Positions 42,301-50,146 of a DNA stretch of 64,000 bases are shown here, one piece after another. Position 1 is the first letter of the stretch. Each line of letters opens with the position of its first letter. The translations under genes were made by a program, and so were the position numbers. The notes below the pieces were generated by a model. The model had not been told where the DNA came from and did no database searches. It was given only the letters and a program-made list of their open reading frames with translations. Source of the DNA: BOG-908 sp965199235 (GTDB lineage Bacteria > Pseudomonadota > Alphaproteobacteria > Acetobacterales > Acetobacteraceae); contig CBDAQU010000001.1 of assembly GCA_965199235.1 (NCBI GenBank), forward strand, positions 62,001 through 126,000. Reading direction: 5' to 3'.

Positions 42301-43894
42301 CGATGCGCTTCGGCAGAACGACACTGACGCCCCGGTGATCGAGCTGATCGATGGCGATCTCTCGCAGGACGACTTGCTCGAACTCTATCGCGATGCCGAC
42401 ACGGTCGTCCTGCCGACGCGGGGGGAGGGGTTCAACCTTCCCGCTGCCGAAGCGGTGGCGGCCGGCGTTCCCCTGATCGTCACCGGTGCCGGCGGCCATA
42501 TGGATTTCTGCGACGCCGACACCGTACGGCTGGTGCGTTATCATCTGGCGGAGTCGCGAAGTCACGTGGCAACCGCAATGTCGTTATGGGCAGAGCCAGA
42601 TGTGGACGACCTGGTTGCAGCTTTGCATGAGGCCGTCGCTGACCGGCCGGCAAGCCTTGCACGCGCCACGAAGGCACGTGGCATGATCGCCGCACGCCTG
42701 GACGCTGGCCAACTCGCCCACGCCATAGGCCGGACGGCCATCGACGCGCTGCTACGCTCGCCTGACCCTAGCTTGCGGGTGTGCGTCGTCACCAGTTGGA
42801 ACGTACGGTGCGGCGTCGCCGGATATTCGCGTTTCCTGGTGAACGCGATGCGCGAGGCCGACCCCAAGATGCTGGTGGCCGTACTATCGGACAAGCGTCC
42901 GCACGACGGGGAGCCGGCAGGCATTCCTGTCCAGGACGTCTGGACGCTTGGCTCGGAGGATGTATCGGAGCTTCTGCTGGCGTTGGATCAGCAGGACCCG
43001 CACGTGGTGATGGTCCAGCACCAGCCTGGGCTGCTCGATTGGGCAACGCTCGGACGACTACTGAGGCGGACGTCGAGCTCTCGTCGTGCGTTGGTGGTGA
43101 CTCTGCACAATACGGCTCACCTGCTCGATGTGGAGCAGGACGCGCGCGAGACCGCGACGGAAGGCCTACGCATGGCGTCGCGCGTGATCGTGCACAGCCT
43201 GGCCGACGTCGAACGCCTGGCGGCGCTCGGCTTGGCAAACGTCGTGCTGGTGCCGCATGGCGCGCCCTCGCCGCTTCCCGCGCCGCCGGCGCGCGTGCTG
43301 AAACGAGCCAAACCGGTTGCGATCGGATGTTGCGGCTTCCTACTGCCCGGGAAGGGCATTCCGACGCTGGTCGAAGCCGTGGCAATCCTTCGCCGCACGT
43401 GGCCGGGAGCGGTGTTGAAGCTTCACAACGCCAGCTACGGTCATCCTATTTCGGACGAAGAGACCGAACGGGTGCGTGATACGATACGGAATGCGGGGCT
43501 CGCCGACAGCGTAGAACTGTTGACCGACTACCTGCCATTCGACGAGGCCAGGCGAAGACTCGCCGATTGCGACGTCATCGTGTTGCCCTACCCAGAGTCC
43601 AAGGAGGCAGCGAGCGGGGCATTGCACATGGCATTGAGCGCCGGCCCCTGTGTAGCAGTGACGCCTATCGGCCTTTTTGACGGGGCAGCCGGGGCTGTCT
43701 ACCGCTTGCCTGCCACGGATGCCAAGTCGATCGCCCAAGGATTGTCGGCATTGCTGGACGATCAGACGTTACGCAGCAGCATTGCCGATGCCGCCCGGGA
43801 TTGGCTCGATGCCAGGAGTTGGCTCTCGGTCGGCATGCGCGTTGCCGGGATGATGCGCGGCCTGTCTGTCTCCCGGCAAGTCGCCTCGCAATAA
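39350..43894 (+). CDS. Fusion enzyme: FkbM methyltransferase, coiled coil and three GT4 glycosyltransferase domains (1514 aa)
   Basis: The ATG at 39350 begins a canonical FkbM domain ('MTFISYAQNFEDVLLWRAFG'); the frame is open for 353 codons upstream opposite the previous gene, which is rejected. Domains: FkbM MTase 1-225 ('FYIDVGAAHPDVDS', 'FLKIDAEGAESAV'); Ala/Glu/Arg coiled coil 234-340 ending 'STSWRLTAPLR'; GT4-1 about 400-740 ('ILFVGRIVPSKGQLELVDAF', 'RHEGFGVPLVEAAASG'); GT4-2 about 770-1130 ('HVSSAFPRKGMDVLL', 'TRGEGFNLPAAEAVAAG'); GT4-3 about 1140-1510 ('SWNVRCGVAGYSRFLV', 'CGFLLPGKGIPTLVEAVAIL'). It likely builds and methylates a short glycan. All three GTs retain EGF- or E-x7-E type motifs except GT4-3 (KEAASGAL). 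Confidence 0.93.
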   Translation: MTFISYAQNFEDVLLWRAFGHLDRGFYIDVGAAHPDVDSVTRAFYDRGWSGINIEPVCDHVVRLRGARPRDVTLQLAVGAARETGIIYVVAGTGLSTIDPALADQHRAHALDVHEQDVDVDTLANICREHAPATIHFLKIDAEGAESAVLQGADFTHYRPQIVLVEATAPGTTVSTHEAWEPALLAVDYRFVWFDGLNRFYAAAEHFEQLAPHFRVPVCVFDDFLRAADTEWTRRISQAELQAAHARQQAAELLEQAMLAEAAVGIAETRAGNAQRRMRELDTRARELETRAIATEQRALAMEARAASAEHLVRHNEAQRAAESERLRAALQRSQDEEAALRASTSWRLTAPLRGAVQTTRTLTRRGRGSAPAPVELAVTPAASARPVALVEEPARLSRPLQTVHQFHSGSAVGDAITNSLLLIRKRLRAMGYHSDIFVEHRDPLLEDELRMADELPIHDGYVLVFHHSMGFDAFERIVALPAPKILMYHNITPPEFFAGQPYIQHQAVRGRQQLARLRDHVVSALADSEYNAIELRRLGFDDVGACTLLFDLAEPRRLAPQGRGKDDRPFTILFVGRIVPSKGQLELVDAFAAFRKLHHRPSRLVLVGRGDGVGQSYLDDLQARIVELHLGSHVTLTGLASDEALREHFLQADLYVSLSRHEGFGVPLVEAAASGVPVLAWPAGAVPYTLSATAGLLASRETDVVAARIAELANDPGAREALARVQAASLGRFSVQPQLARLSYALARAGAAALPPATASGDDAAALLAHNARFTVAGHVNKTYSLAAINRTLARMLERIHPGRVRLEAVEGEPTGNLAEVPVNELAFTSALAARPPHETGPVIVISQHYPVHVPRNRGDVLLALVFWEESLVPAETVATLNTSFDAVLAPSRFVAKALTDSGVCVPVHMVGYAPELDDFLALPGPLPDLAAPFTFLHVSSAFPRKGMDVLLAAFTRAFRAADPVRLVVKTFPNPHNDTAAQIDALRQNDTDAPVIELIDGDLSQDDLLELYRDADTVVLPTRGEGFNLPAAEAVAAGVPLIVTGAGGHMDFCDADTVRLVRYHLAESRSHVATAMSLWAEPDVDDLVAALHEAVADRPASLARATKARGMIAARLDAGQLAHAIGRTAIDALLRSPDPSLRVCVVTSWNVRCGVAGYSRFLVNAMREADPKMLVAVLSDKRPHDGEPAGIPVQDVWTLGSEDVSELLLALDQQDPHVVMVQHQPGLLDWATLGRLLRRTSSSRRALVVTLHNTAHLLDVEQDARETATEGLRMASRVIVHSLADVERLAALGLANVVLVPHGAPSPLPAPPARVLKRAKPVAIGCCGFLLPGKGIPTLVEAVAILRRTWPGAVLKLHNASYGHPISDEETERVRDTIRNAGLADSVELLTDYLPFDEARRRLADCDVIVLPYPESKEAASGALHMALSAGPCVAVTPIGLFDGAAGAVYRLPATDAKSIAQGLSALLDDQTLRSSIADAARDWLDARSWLSVGMRVAGMMRGLSVSRQVASQ

Positions 43895-43921
43895 AAACGG
43901 CGTGGCTCGCGAGAGCCACGC
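43890..43921 (-). terminator. Rho-independent terminator for the ferritin-like gene
   Basis: A perfect 9-base stem GCGTGGCTC/GAGCCACGC (43900-43908 with 43913-43921, loop GCGA). On the minus strand a TTTTTA run follows. It terminates the minus-strand gene and perhaps also helps end the fusion gene. Confidence 0.85.
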
Positions 43922-43945
43922 TGTTCCGAGTCGCGTTCAGAAAGA

Positions 43946-44863
43946 TCAGACTTTGAGGCCGGAATTGGTGATGTTTCCACCGACGCCGAGCGGGAAGAAG
44001 CCGCCGCTTGTCGGGCTGGTGCCGCCATAGGCGATGTTGAGAATCTGCTGCGGTGTGCGGCGGAACGCCTGTCCGTTGACGTCGACGTTGGTGAAGTTGA
44101 ACGGGTTGCCGTTGAAATCCGTTCCGTTGTCGTCCACGCCGACGTTGAGGATCTGGTTCGACAGCGTCGAGCGTAATGTAGAGATAGCGTTTGTCGCCGG
44201 ACCCGCGCCGATCGCCGACAGACGCTGCCTGATCATGCCGATCTGGTATCCTTCGACGCCAAGGATGGAGGCGGCATAGGCCAGGTTGGTCGCGCTGTTG
44301 ATCAGGCCTGCCGCACCGCACAGCGCGGTGATGCAAACGTCCTCGAGAATATAAGCGCCGAGCAGGAAGCTCGTCTCGCTCGCGAACGGATTGAACGTCT
44401 CACCAGGACTGATCAGGCCAGCGGACATGGCAAGGCTCGTCCAACTGGTGTCGAGGTTGATGTTCGGCTCTGCGATTGCATTGGCGCCGAGCACTTCCTG
44501 GATTACCGCAACATGCGCATACTCGTCGAGTGCCAATTGCTGGGCGAAATAGAAAGTCGCTTCGTTCTGGAAAGGCACGGCGGGTGACGGCGGCAGCATG
44601 ACCGTCGCTTTTCCACCGCCGACAGCGGCCGGCAGAGATAGGCCGAGCGCCGCGAAATAATACTCGGCGCCGAGATACTCGAAGTTGAGTGCGAAGTTGA
44701 AGATGTTGACGTCGCTGATCGGCCCGCCGGCTGCGGCTTCCGCACGCGGCGTTACGCCCAGCCCGGCGCCGAGGCCGACAGCGCCGATGCCGGCGCCCTT
44801 GAGAAATTGACGACGATGGGCGGCGTTGCCTTGAAGCAGTCTCGTCAGTGCAGTGTCCAACAT
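43946..44863 (-). CDS. Exported ferritin-like protein (Ferritin_2 / DesB-like), copy 1
   Basis: 305 aa. Tat-type leader 'RRQFLKGAGIGAVGLGAGLG' precedes the mature chain. The four-helix core has 'IFNFALNFEYLGAEYYFAAL', 'QQLALDEYAHVAVIQEVLG' and 'ILEDVCITALCGAAGLI', with the Glu/His ligands of the Ferritin_2 family. A C-terminal segment contains the family's 'RRTPQQILNIAYG'. Members are secreted and stress-linked, with unclear biochemistry. Paralogue of the next gene. Confidence 0.9.
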   Translation of the reverse strand: MLDTALTRLLQGNAAHRRQFLKGAGIGAVGLGAGLGVTPRAEAAAGGPISDVNIFNFALNFEYLGAEYYFAALGLSLPAAVGGGKATVMLPPSPAVPFQNEATFYFAQQLALDEYAHVAVIQEVLGANAIAEPNINLDTSWTSLAMSAGLISPGETFNPFASETSFLLGAYILEDVCITALCGAAGLINSATNLAYAASILGVEGYQIGMIRQRLSAIGAGPATNAISTLRSTLSNQILNVGVDDNGTDFNGNPFNFTNVDVNGQAFRRTPQQILNIAYGGTSPTSGGFFPLGVGGNITNSGLKV

Positions 44864-44905
44864 GGATGTTCTCCTGAAGCGGTGCGGAATGTTCTAAGAA
44901 GCCGA

Positions 44906-45841
44906 TCAGGTGACCGAAACAGCGCCGGCCATCCCGCTCGGGAAGAACAGGCCACTCGTCACTCCGGTCCCTGGTGCGCCATAGACGACATTGAGCACCT
45001 GCTGCGGGGTGCGACGATACACTTGACCATTGTAGTCGGTGTTGACGAACGCATATGCGTTGCCGCCTGTCGCTGTTGTGTCGGTGCCGATGTCCGTAAC
45101 GTTGGACAGCAGCTGACGCAGCGCGGAGATCTTGTTGGTCACCGCACCGCCGCCGATCTCGGAGAGGTAGCTGCGTATCAGTCCCGCATGCATCGCTTCG
45201 ACGGCCAGGATGCTTGAACCGTATGAAATGATGTCGGGGTTGGTCAGGGCGCCAGCCGCGCCGGCATAGGCCGTCACGCCGACGTCCTCGAAGATGTATG
45301 CACCGATCAGGAAGTCCACCTCGCTGGCGAACGGGTTAAACGTGCCGACGGGCGACCCGTCCGGTATCAGCCCGGCTGCCTGCGCCAGCGTGTTGAAGCT
45401 GGTCATCAGGTCGATGTTTGGTTCTTGAACCGCGGTGCCGTCGTAATACGGAATTCCCTCGATCAGGAAGCGCACATGAGACAGTTCGTCGTTGGCTATC
45501 TTCTCGGCCCAGTAAGCCACCGCCGGCGTCTGGAACGGCACAAGAGTGGTTGCAGGGGCAGTTACGGTGTTGGGCGAGTTGTTCGTCAGGTCGGTCGAGC
45601 CGTCCGACGTCTTGAAGTTGCTCAGCCCGACGCCAGTCACCGCGCGAAGATAATACTCGGCCTCGAGGTATTCTAGGTTGAGGGCGAAGTTCAGCACGTC
45701 GAGGTCGTAAGCCGACGTCGTTGCGGCTTTCGCCGGTTTGCTGCTGAATGCAGCCATTGCACCAAACGCAAGTGCCCCAGCCCCTAACCGGCCGAGCAAC
45801 CTTTTACCGTCGGCGCCGTCACCGGCCATGTCATTCGTCAT
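44906..45841 (-). CDS. Exported ferritin-like protein (Ferritin_2), copy 2
   Basis: 311 aa, parallel to the previous gene: 'VLNFALNLEYLEAEYYLRAV', 'EKIANDELSHVRFLIEG', 'YIFEDVGVTAYAGAAGALT', and the C-terminal 'YRRTPQQVLNVVYGAPG'. The leader 'LLGRLGAGALAFGAMAAFSS' lacks a twin-arginine pair, unlike copy 1, so it may use another route or start. The two genes are 42 bases apart and co-directional, a tandem duplication. Confidence 0.9.
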   Translation of the reverse strand: MTNDMAGDGADGKRLLGRLGAGALAFGAMAAFSSKPAKAATTSAYDLDVLNFALNLEYLEAEYYLRAVTGVGLSNFKTSDGSTDLTNNSPNTVTAPATTLVPFQTPAVAYWAEKIANDELSHVRFLIEGIPYYDGTAVQEPNIDLMTSFNTLAQAAGLIPDGSPVGTFNPFASEVDFLIGAYIFEDVGVTAYAGAAGALTNPDIISYGSSILAVEAMHAGLIRSYLSEIGGGAVTNKISALRQLLSNVTDIGTDTTATGGNAYAFVNTDYNGQVYRRTPQQVLNVVYGAPGTGVTSGLFFPSGMAGAVSVT

Positions 45842-45969
45842 GGACTATAGCTCCCGAAAAGAAACACGCTTCTCCCGCCCGGTCTATTGGCCAGGCAAGT
45901 CGCAAGACAAGCAGATCACGCCGAAACCCTCAGCGCGTCGTCAGAGTTACGCGCAACGTTGACTGGCAG

Positions 45970-46128
45970 ATGCATAAAGTTAATGTGATTCGGAGTTGCA
46001 TCGACAGGCTGGTTGAACAATGGGCGGTAACCCCAATGCCCGTCAAGTTGCAGGTCGAGTGCCTCGTGCGGCATGAAGGCGGGATGCTCAAGGCATCGCT
46101 GAACTCACATCTGCGTCCGCTGCGATGA
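45970..46128 (+). CDS. Small ORF (52 aa) coupled to the GspC-like gene
   Basis: From ATG 45970 to TGA 46126-46128, which overlaps the next start (ATGA at 46125). The product is basic with a beta-like segment ('VKLQVECLVRHEGGMLKASL') and no domain I recognise. The coupling suggests a real gene, possibly a truncated component of a secretion-related unit. Confidence 0.5.
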   Translation: MHKVNVIRSCIDRLVEQWAVTPMPVKLQVECLVRHEGGMLKASLNSHLRPLR

Positions 46129-46718
46129 CCACCGCCGACCGCGCCACCACGGGCACCTCATGGCTGATCGGTTTCGGTCTGCTGGTTCTCATTCTGACGG
46201 TCGAGGTGCTGCCAGCACGCCAGGTTGCCGTTCCGGCCGGCAAGCCGTTTGCGCGGCCGCAGACAGCCATCGAGCCTTCGCGTCGGGGCCACGCAGGCGA
46301 CGACGCAAAGATCGTGCTGGCCCGACCGCTATTCTCAATCCATCGGCGGCCGACGCAGGGCGGCCTCCGACCGAACTCCTCCCAATCGATGAACCTGCCT
46401 CGCCTCTCGGGCATCATCATCGCAGCGTCCTATCGGCGGGCGATCTTCGACGGCAATGGCAAGGAGCTGGCCGGCGGCATCGGCGACCACATCGGCCCTT
46501 ACTCGATCCTGGCAATAGCGCCGCGGCAGGTGACGGTCGGCGGACCATATGGTGTGCAAGCGCTTACTCTCAGCTTTGGCGCATACCAGCCGCCTCCGCC
46601 CGCAGGTCCTAGCATACTGGACCGACTGAACAGTCAACGCTTCCGCCCGCCACCAATGCCGTCATCGGCCGCGATCCAGCAATTGCTGCTACGACAGCTG
46701 CCCCGCACGTCGCCGTAG
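46125..46718 (+). CDS. GspC/PulC-like inner-membrane protein (orphan)
   Basis: 197 aa. One N-terminal membrane helix ('SWLIGFGLLVLILTVEVLP'), a Pro-rich periplasmic linker, then a homology-region-like domain: 'LARPLFSIHRRP', 'LSGIIIAASYRRAIFDGNG', 'IGDHIGPYSILAIAPRQVTV'. This is the pattern of type II secretion GspC proteins, although a PDZ domain is missing and the C-terminus is Pro/Gln-rich. No other gsp genes are in the window, so it is an orphan or the edge of a distant locus. Confidence 0.65.
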   Translation: MTTADRATTGTSWLIGFGLLVLILTVEVLPARQVAVPAGKPFARPQTAIEPSRRGHAGDDAKIVLARPLFSIHRRPTQGGLRPNSSQSMNLPRLSGIIIAASYRRAIFDGNGKELAGGIGDHIGPYSILAIAPRQVTVGGPYGVQALTLSFGAYQPPPPAGPSILDRLNSQRFRPPPMPSSAAIQQLLLRQLPRTSP

Positions 46719-46859
46719 CGTGCTCGGTCCAGCGGTCAAAATCACGGGCGCGTGTTCATTGTCCTGCAACAATACCGTCATGAAACCGCGGTTGTTCCCG
46801 GCAGGCGGCCAGACCAGTTTCCGCGCCGTCCGGGCCGGTCGCCCAAGGAGACAGTCAGA

Positions 46860-48899
46860 ATGACCCGCAAGCAGATTTGGCGAGCATCGTGCGCCGCCGC
46901 AGCCACTATTGGCCTGATGCAGTCAGCCGAACTGCGCGCAGCCTCGCCCGAACTCGTGACCGGTCCGCGCTCCGGCGCGCTGGTCGCTAGCATGCAGGTG
47001 CCTGCGAGTGCAGAGACGGCGCTCACCTCCGCGCAGAAGATCGCCCTGCTGCGGCAGAAGGTGAAACACGTGTTCGTCCTGTTCCAGGAAAACCGCTCAT
47101 TCGACCAGCATTTCGGCACCTTCCCGGGCGCTGACGGCCTGGTCGGCGGCGGCGCGAAGGCCGGCTTCACCCAGCAGATCGTCAACACCGACGGCAGCGT
47201 CGGCACGATCTCTCCGTTCAAGATCCCGCAGACGGTGACCGCGACCGATGGAACCACGGTTGCCCTGCACCCGGAGGATACCGACAGCGTCGATCACAGC
47301 CACACCGGCATCGTCAACGACGAGCATCTGGTGAACGGCGCCACCATGAACGACCGCTTCGCGCTCAACGCAGAGGGCCTGACCACCGACTCGAGCGGCA
47401 ACATCGTCTCCCGCAGCACCGGCGCGCCGCTTTCCTCGCTGCCGCCGCCGTCGCTGGCAGCCAAGCAGAAGGCCGAGCTGGTCATGAGCCATCTGGACTG
47501 CGACACCATCCCCTTTCTGTGGCAGTATGCCGACCGCTTCACGCTGCTGGACAACTTCCACATGTCGATCACCTCGGCCTCCACGCCGAACGCGGTCGCG
47601 ATGATCTCCGGCCAGAACGGCGTGACCCAGATGGCGCTTCACCCCGAACTTGCCGGCAACAACAGCAGCAGCCCGACCGTGAAGGCCAGCGGCGGCCTGC
47701 CGTTGCTGAACGACGACGGTCCGTATGCGGGCTCCAATTTCGACAACTCGCCCGTCAAGCCGCCTTACGGCCCGAACGACGAGCCTCCGTCGATCCCCGC
47801 GCTGAACCAGACCTACGCCTCGCTGCCGCTCTCCTTCATGGGCAGCGACATCAACACAATCATTCAGCGCGACCAGAACCCGGCTCTGGACCTGATGGAC
47901 GTGCAGAACGACATCAAGACCATCGCCGCCGCCAACATGCCGGTGAACTGGGGCTGGTACCAGGAAGGCTACGATCACGAACCGACCGACGGCTCCGGCC
48001 AGGCCAGCTACGCGACCTACATCACGCACCATAACGGCCCGCAATATTTCGGCTATCTGGGCGATAACACCCACGTGCTGAACCACAACCTGCACGGTCT
48101 GGGAGACTTCTTCACCGACATCGCCGCCCACAACATCCCCGACTCGGGCGTGTTCTACGTTCGTGGCGGCTATGGTAACAACGACGGCCTTGTCCCGGTC
48201 GACAGCAACGCTACGGTGAGGGCGAACTTCATCGGCAGCGACGATCACCCTGCCTACTCCGACGCGCAGATCGCCGAAGCGCTGGTGGCCGACGAGGTCA
48301 ACGCGATCGCGTCCAGCCCGTATTGGAAGGACAGCGCGATCATCATCACCTACGACGAGACCGACGGTCTCTACGATCACGTGCCCGAACTGACTCGCAA
48401 CTTCGACAGCTTCGGTGAACCCAATCAGGCGAGCCAGCGTATCCCAGCCATCGTGATCTCGCCGTTCTCTGCGGTGCACACGATATCGCACCGCTACAGC
48501 GAGCACACGTCGATCATCAAGTTGATCAACACGCTGTTCGGACTCCGCCCGCTGGAGACGCTGCCCGACGAGAAGCGCGCGCGGGCTCTGGGACAGACGG
48601 AGTTCAACCAGTCCAACCTGACGCCGTTCGACGACGACCCCAGCATCGGCAACCTGATCGAAACTTTCGACAACGCGCGCCTGTCAGGAACCGCAAAGCC
48701 GCTGCCGGCCGAATATGCCGAAATTCCCTCGGCCAAGGTCTTGAGTTTGCCGCATTATGGCGGCCAGGGCTGCTATCAGCTGAACATCGTGCCGACCGAC
48801 TACGTTAACGGCACGCTGGTCGATCCCGCGCCGTCCGACTTCAACCCGCGCCCATCGACAACGCCGGGACTGCCGACCACTCCAGGCTGGGGCGGCTAA
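46860..48899 (+). CDS. Secreted phosphoesterase (phospholipase C / acid phosphatase family)
   Basis: 679 aa from ATG 46860, after AAGGAG. A Sec leader ('ASCAAAATIGLMQSAELRAA') is followed by the phosphoesterase-family core: 'HVFVLFQENRSFDQHFGTFP' (metal-binding Glu-Asn), 'DTDSVDHSH', 'SHLDCDTIPFLWQYADRFTL', and 'SAIIITYDETDGLYDHV' (metal ligands Asp, His). Periplasmic or secreted; probable substrates are phosphate esters or phospholipids. No Tat motif is evident, unlike many PLCs. The C-terminus is Pro/Thr-rich. Confidence 0.92.
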   Translation: MTRKQIWRASCAAAATIGLMQSAELRAASPELVTGPRSGALVASMQVPASAETALTSAQKIALLRQKVKHVFVLFQENRSFDQHFGTFPGADGLVGGGAKAGFTQQIVNTDGSVGTISPFKIPQTVTATDGTTVALHPEDTDSVDHSHTGIVNDEHLVNGATMNDRFALNAEGLTTDSSGNIVSRSTGAPLSSLPPPSLAAKQKAELVMSHLDCDTIPFLWQYADRFTLLDNFHMSITSASTPNAVAMISGQNGVTQMALHPELAGNNSSSPTVKASGGLPLLNDDGPYAGSNFDNSPVKPPYGPNDEPPSIPALNQTYASLPLSFMGSDINTIIQRDQNPALDLMDVQNDIKTIAAANMPVNWGWYQEGYDHEPTDGSGQASYATYITHHNGPQYFGYLGDNTHVLNHNLHGLGDFFTDIAAHNIPDSGVFYVRGGYGNNDGLVPVDSNATVRANFIGSDDHPAYSDAQIAEALVADEVNAIASSPYWKDSAIIITYDETDGLYDHVPELTRNFDSFGEPNQASQRIPAIVISPFSAVHTISHRYSEHTSIIKLINTLFGLRPLETLPDEKRARALGQTEFNQSNLTPFDDDPSIGNLIETFDNARLSGTAKPLPAEYAEIPSAKVLSLPHYGGQGCYQLNIVPTDYVNGTLVDPAPSDFNPRPSTTPGLPTTPGWGG

Positions 48900-48968
48900 C
48901 CTCGAGGCTGGCCGGTCGGACGGGACCGAAGCGTCGGGCAGGTCCTTGCTGAGACGGAGTTGATCTTG

Positions 48969-48994
48969 GAGAGGGTGGGCGTAAGCCCGCTCTT
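48969..48994 (+). terminator. Probable terminator after the phosphoesterase gene
   Basis: An imperfect hairpin (GAGGGTGGGC, loop GTAA, GCCCGCTC) followed by TCTTTCCTC, 70 bases after the phosphoesterase stop. Confidence 0.5.
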
Positions 48995-49018
48995 TCCTCG
49001 TTTTACGAGACGGAGAGT

Positions 49019-50035
49019 TTGTTGCTGAGAGTCATCCTGTTCGGCCTTCTTGTTTGTGCCATGCCCGTCGCCGGGCGAGCAGGGGCGGTGCTGGATCAGG
49101 TTCGGGCAGCCGGTCACCTGGCCTGCGGCAGCATCACCGAGCCGGCCGACGACAACAAGGACGACACACACGGGCGAACGGAGGCGATCGGCGCCGATGT
49201 CTGTCGCGCCGTGGCCGCAGCGCTGCTCGGCGACGGCGCGCGGGTGACCGTGTTCGGCTACCGCGACGAGGCCGATGGCATGGTGGCGCTGCAACGCCGG
49301 CAGATCGCGTTGCTGGTGGGGGCTAGCCCGAATCCTGGTCTGGCTGCCCGCTACGGTCTGGTTTTCGGCCAGCCGGTCTTCTTCGACGGGCAGGGCTTTC
49401 TGGTGCGCCGCGGCGCCGGGATCGCCAGCCTGGCCGACCTCGCCGGCAAGTCGCTCTGCTTCATCGGCGGTACGCAGGCCGAGCTGGACGCGACGCGCGT
49501 GCTCGCCCAGCGCGGCATAGCGTTCCGGCCGTTTCCGTTCGAGGAGGTGGGGGAGATGGAGGCGGCCCTGGTCACCGGCCATTGCGCCGCGCAGACCGCC
49601 GACATATCGGCGCTCGGCTCGGGCCGGTCTGGGTTCCACGGTCAGGTCAGCGCGTTCACCATACTGCCCGAGCTGATAACGCTCGACCCGCTATCGCCCG
49701 CCATGCTGGCCGGGGACGCGGATTGGCAGCGCCTGGTGGACTGGGTGGTTTTCGCGCTGGTTCAGGAGGAGGCGTCGGGCGTGACGATGGCCAATGCGGA
49801 AGCGATGTCTCGCACTGGGGACGACCAGGTCCGCGTGCTTCTGGGTGGCCGCAAGAGCGCCGAGGGCGGGCTTGACATGCCGCTCGGCTGGGGGCTCAGG
49901 GCGGTGCTGGCCGTCGGCAATTACGGCGAGATGTTCGAACGCGACCTCGGCGCCCATTCGCCGGCTGGCCTCACACGCGGGCTGAACCGGCCCTGGACGC
50001 AGGGCGGCCTGCTGTGGGCTCCTGTCTTCCGCTAG
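49019..50035 (+). CDS. AapJ-like amino-acid ABC transporter substrate-binding protein
   Basis: 338 aa from TTG 49019, after GGAG. Sec leader 'RVILFGLLVCAMPVAGRAGA'. The mature protein is an SBP_bac_3 periplasmic binding protein: 'VRAAGHLACGSITEPADDN', 'GADVCRAVAAALLG', 'ASLADLAGKSLCFIGGTQAE', and 'NYGEMFERDLG' near the C-terminus, which is a hallmark of the AapJ/BztA L-amino-acid group. No permease or ATPase genes accompany it, so it is an orphan binding protein or a sensor. Its stop is the first TAG of a dispersed repeat. Confidence 0.88.
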   Translation: MLLRVILFGLLVCAMPVAGRAGAVLDQVRAAGHLACGSITEPADDNKDDTHGRTEAIGADVCRAVAAALLGDGARVTVFGYRDEADGMVALQRRQIALLVGASPNPGLAARYGLVFGQPVFFDGQGFLVRRGAGIASLADLAGKSLCFIGGTQAELDATRVLAQRGIAFRPFPFEEVGEMEAALVTGHCAAQTADISALGSGRSGFHGQVSAFTILPELITLDPLSPAMLAGDADWQRLVDWVVFALVQEEASGVTMANAEAMSRTGDDQVRVLLGGRKSAEGGLDMPLGWGLRAVLAVGNYGEMFERDLGAHSPAGLTRGLNRPWTQGGLLWAPVFR

Positions 50036-50146
50036 ACCGGTTCACGCAGAGTGTCCGCGAGTAGGCTGACCTCAAACCGGTTTAGCCCTGGTTTGGCGAG
50101 CAATTTCGTCACTCCGACCGTTCCGGTCTGGGTGAGGTTGCTCTAA
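50033..50146 (+). repeat. Dispersed palindromic repeat, copy 4
   Basis: 114 bases from TAGACCGGTTCACGC to GGTTGCTCTAA. It lies between two convergent genes and provides both stops: TAG 50033-50035 for the binding protein, and the complement of CTA 50143-50145 for the flavoprotein. Confidence 0.9.

Noticed and set aside
47097..48506. A 469-aa minus-strand frame opposite the phosphoesterase gene
   Set aside because: Val/Arg/Gly-rich antisense shadow; the plus strand has a full enzyme with a leader.
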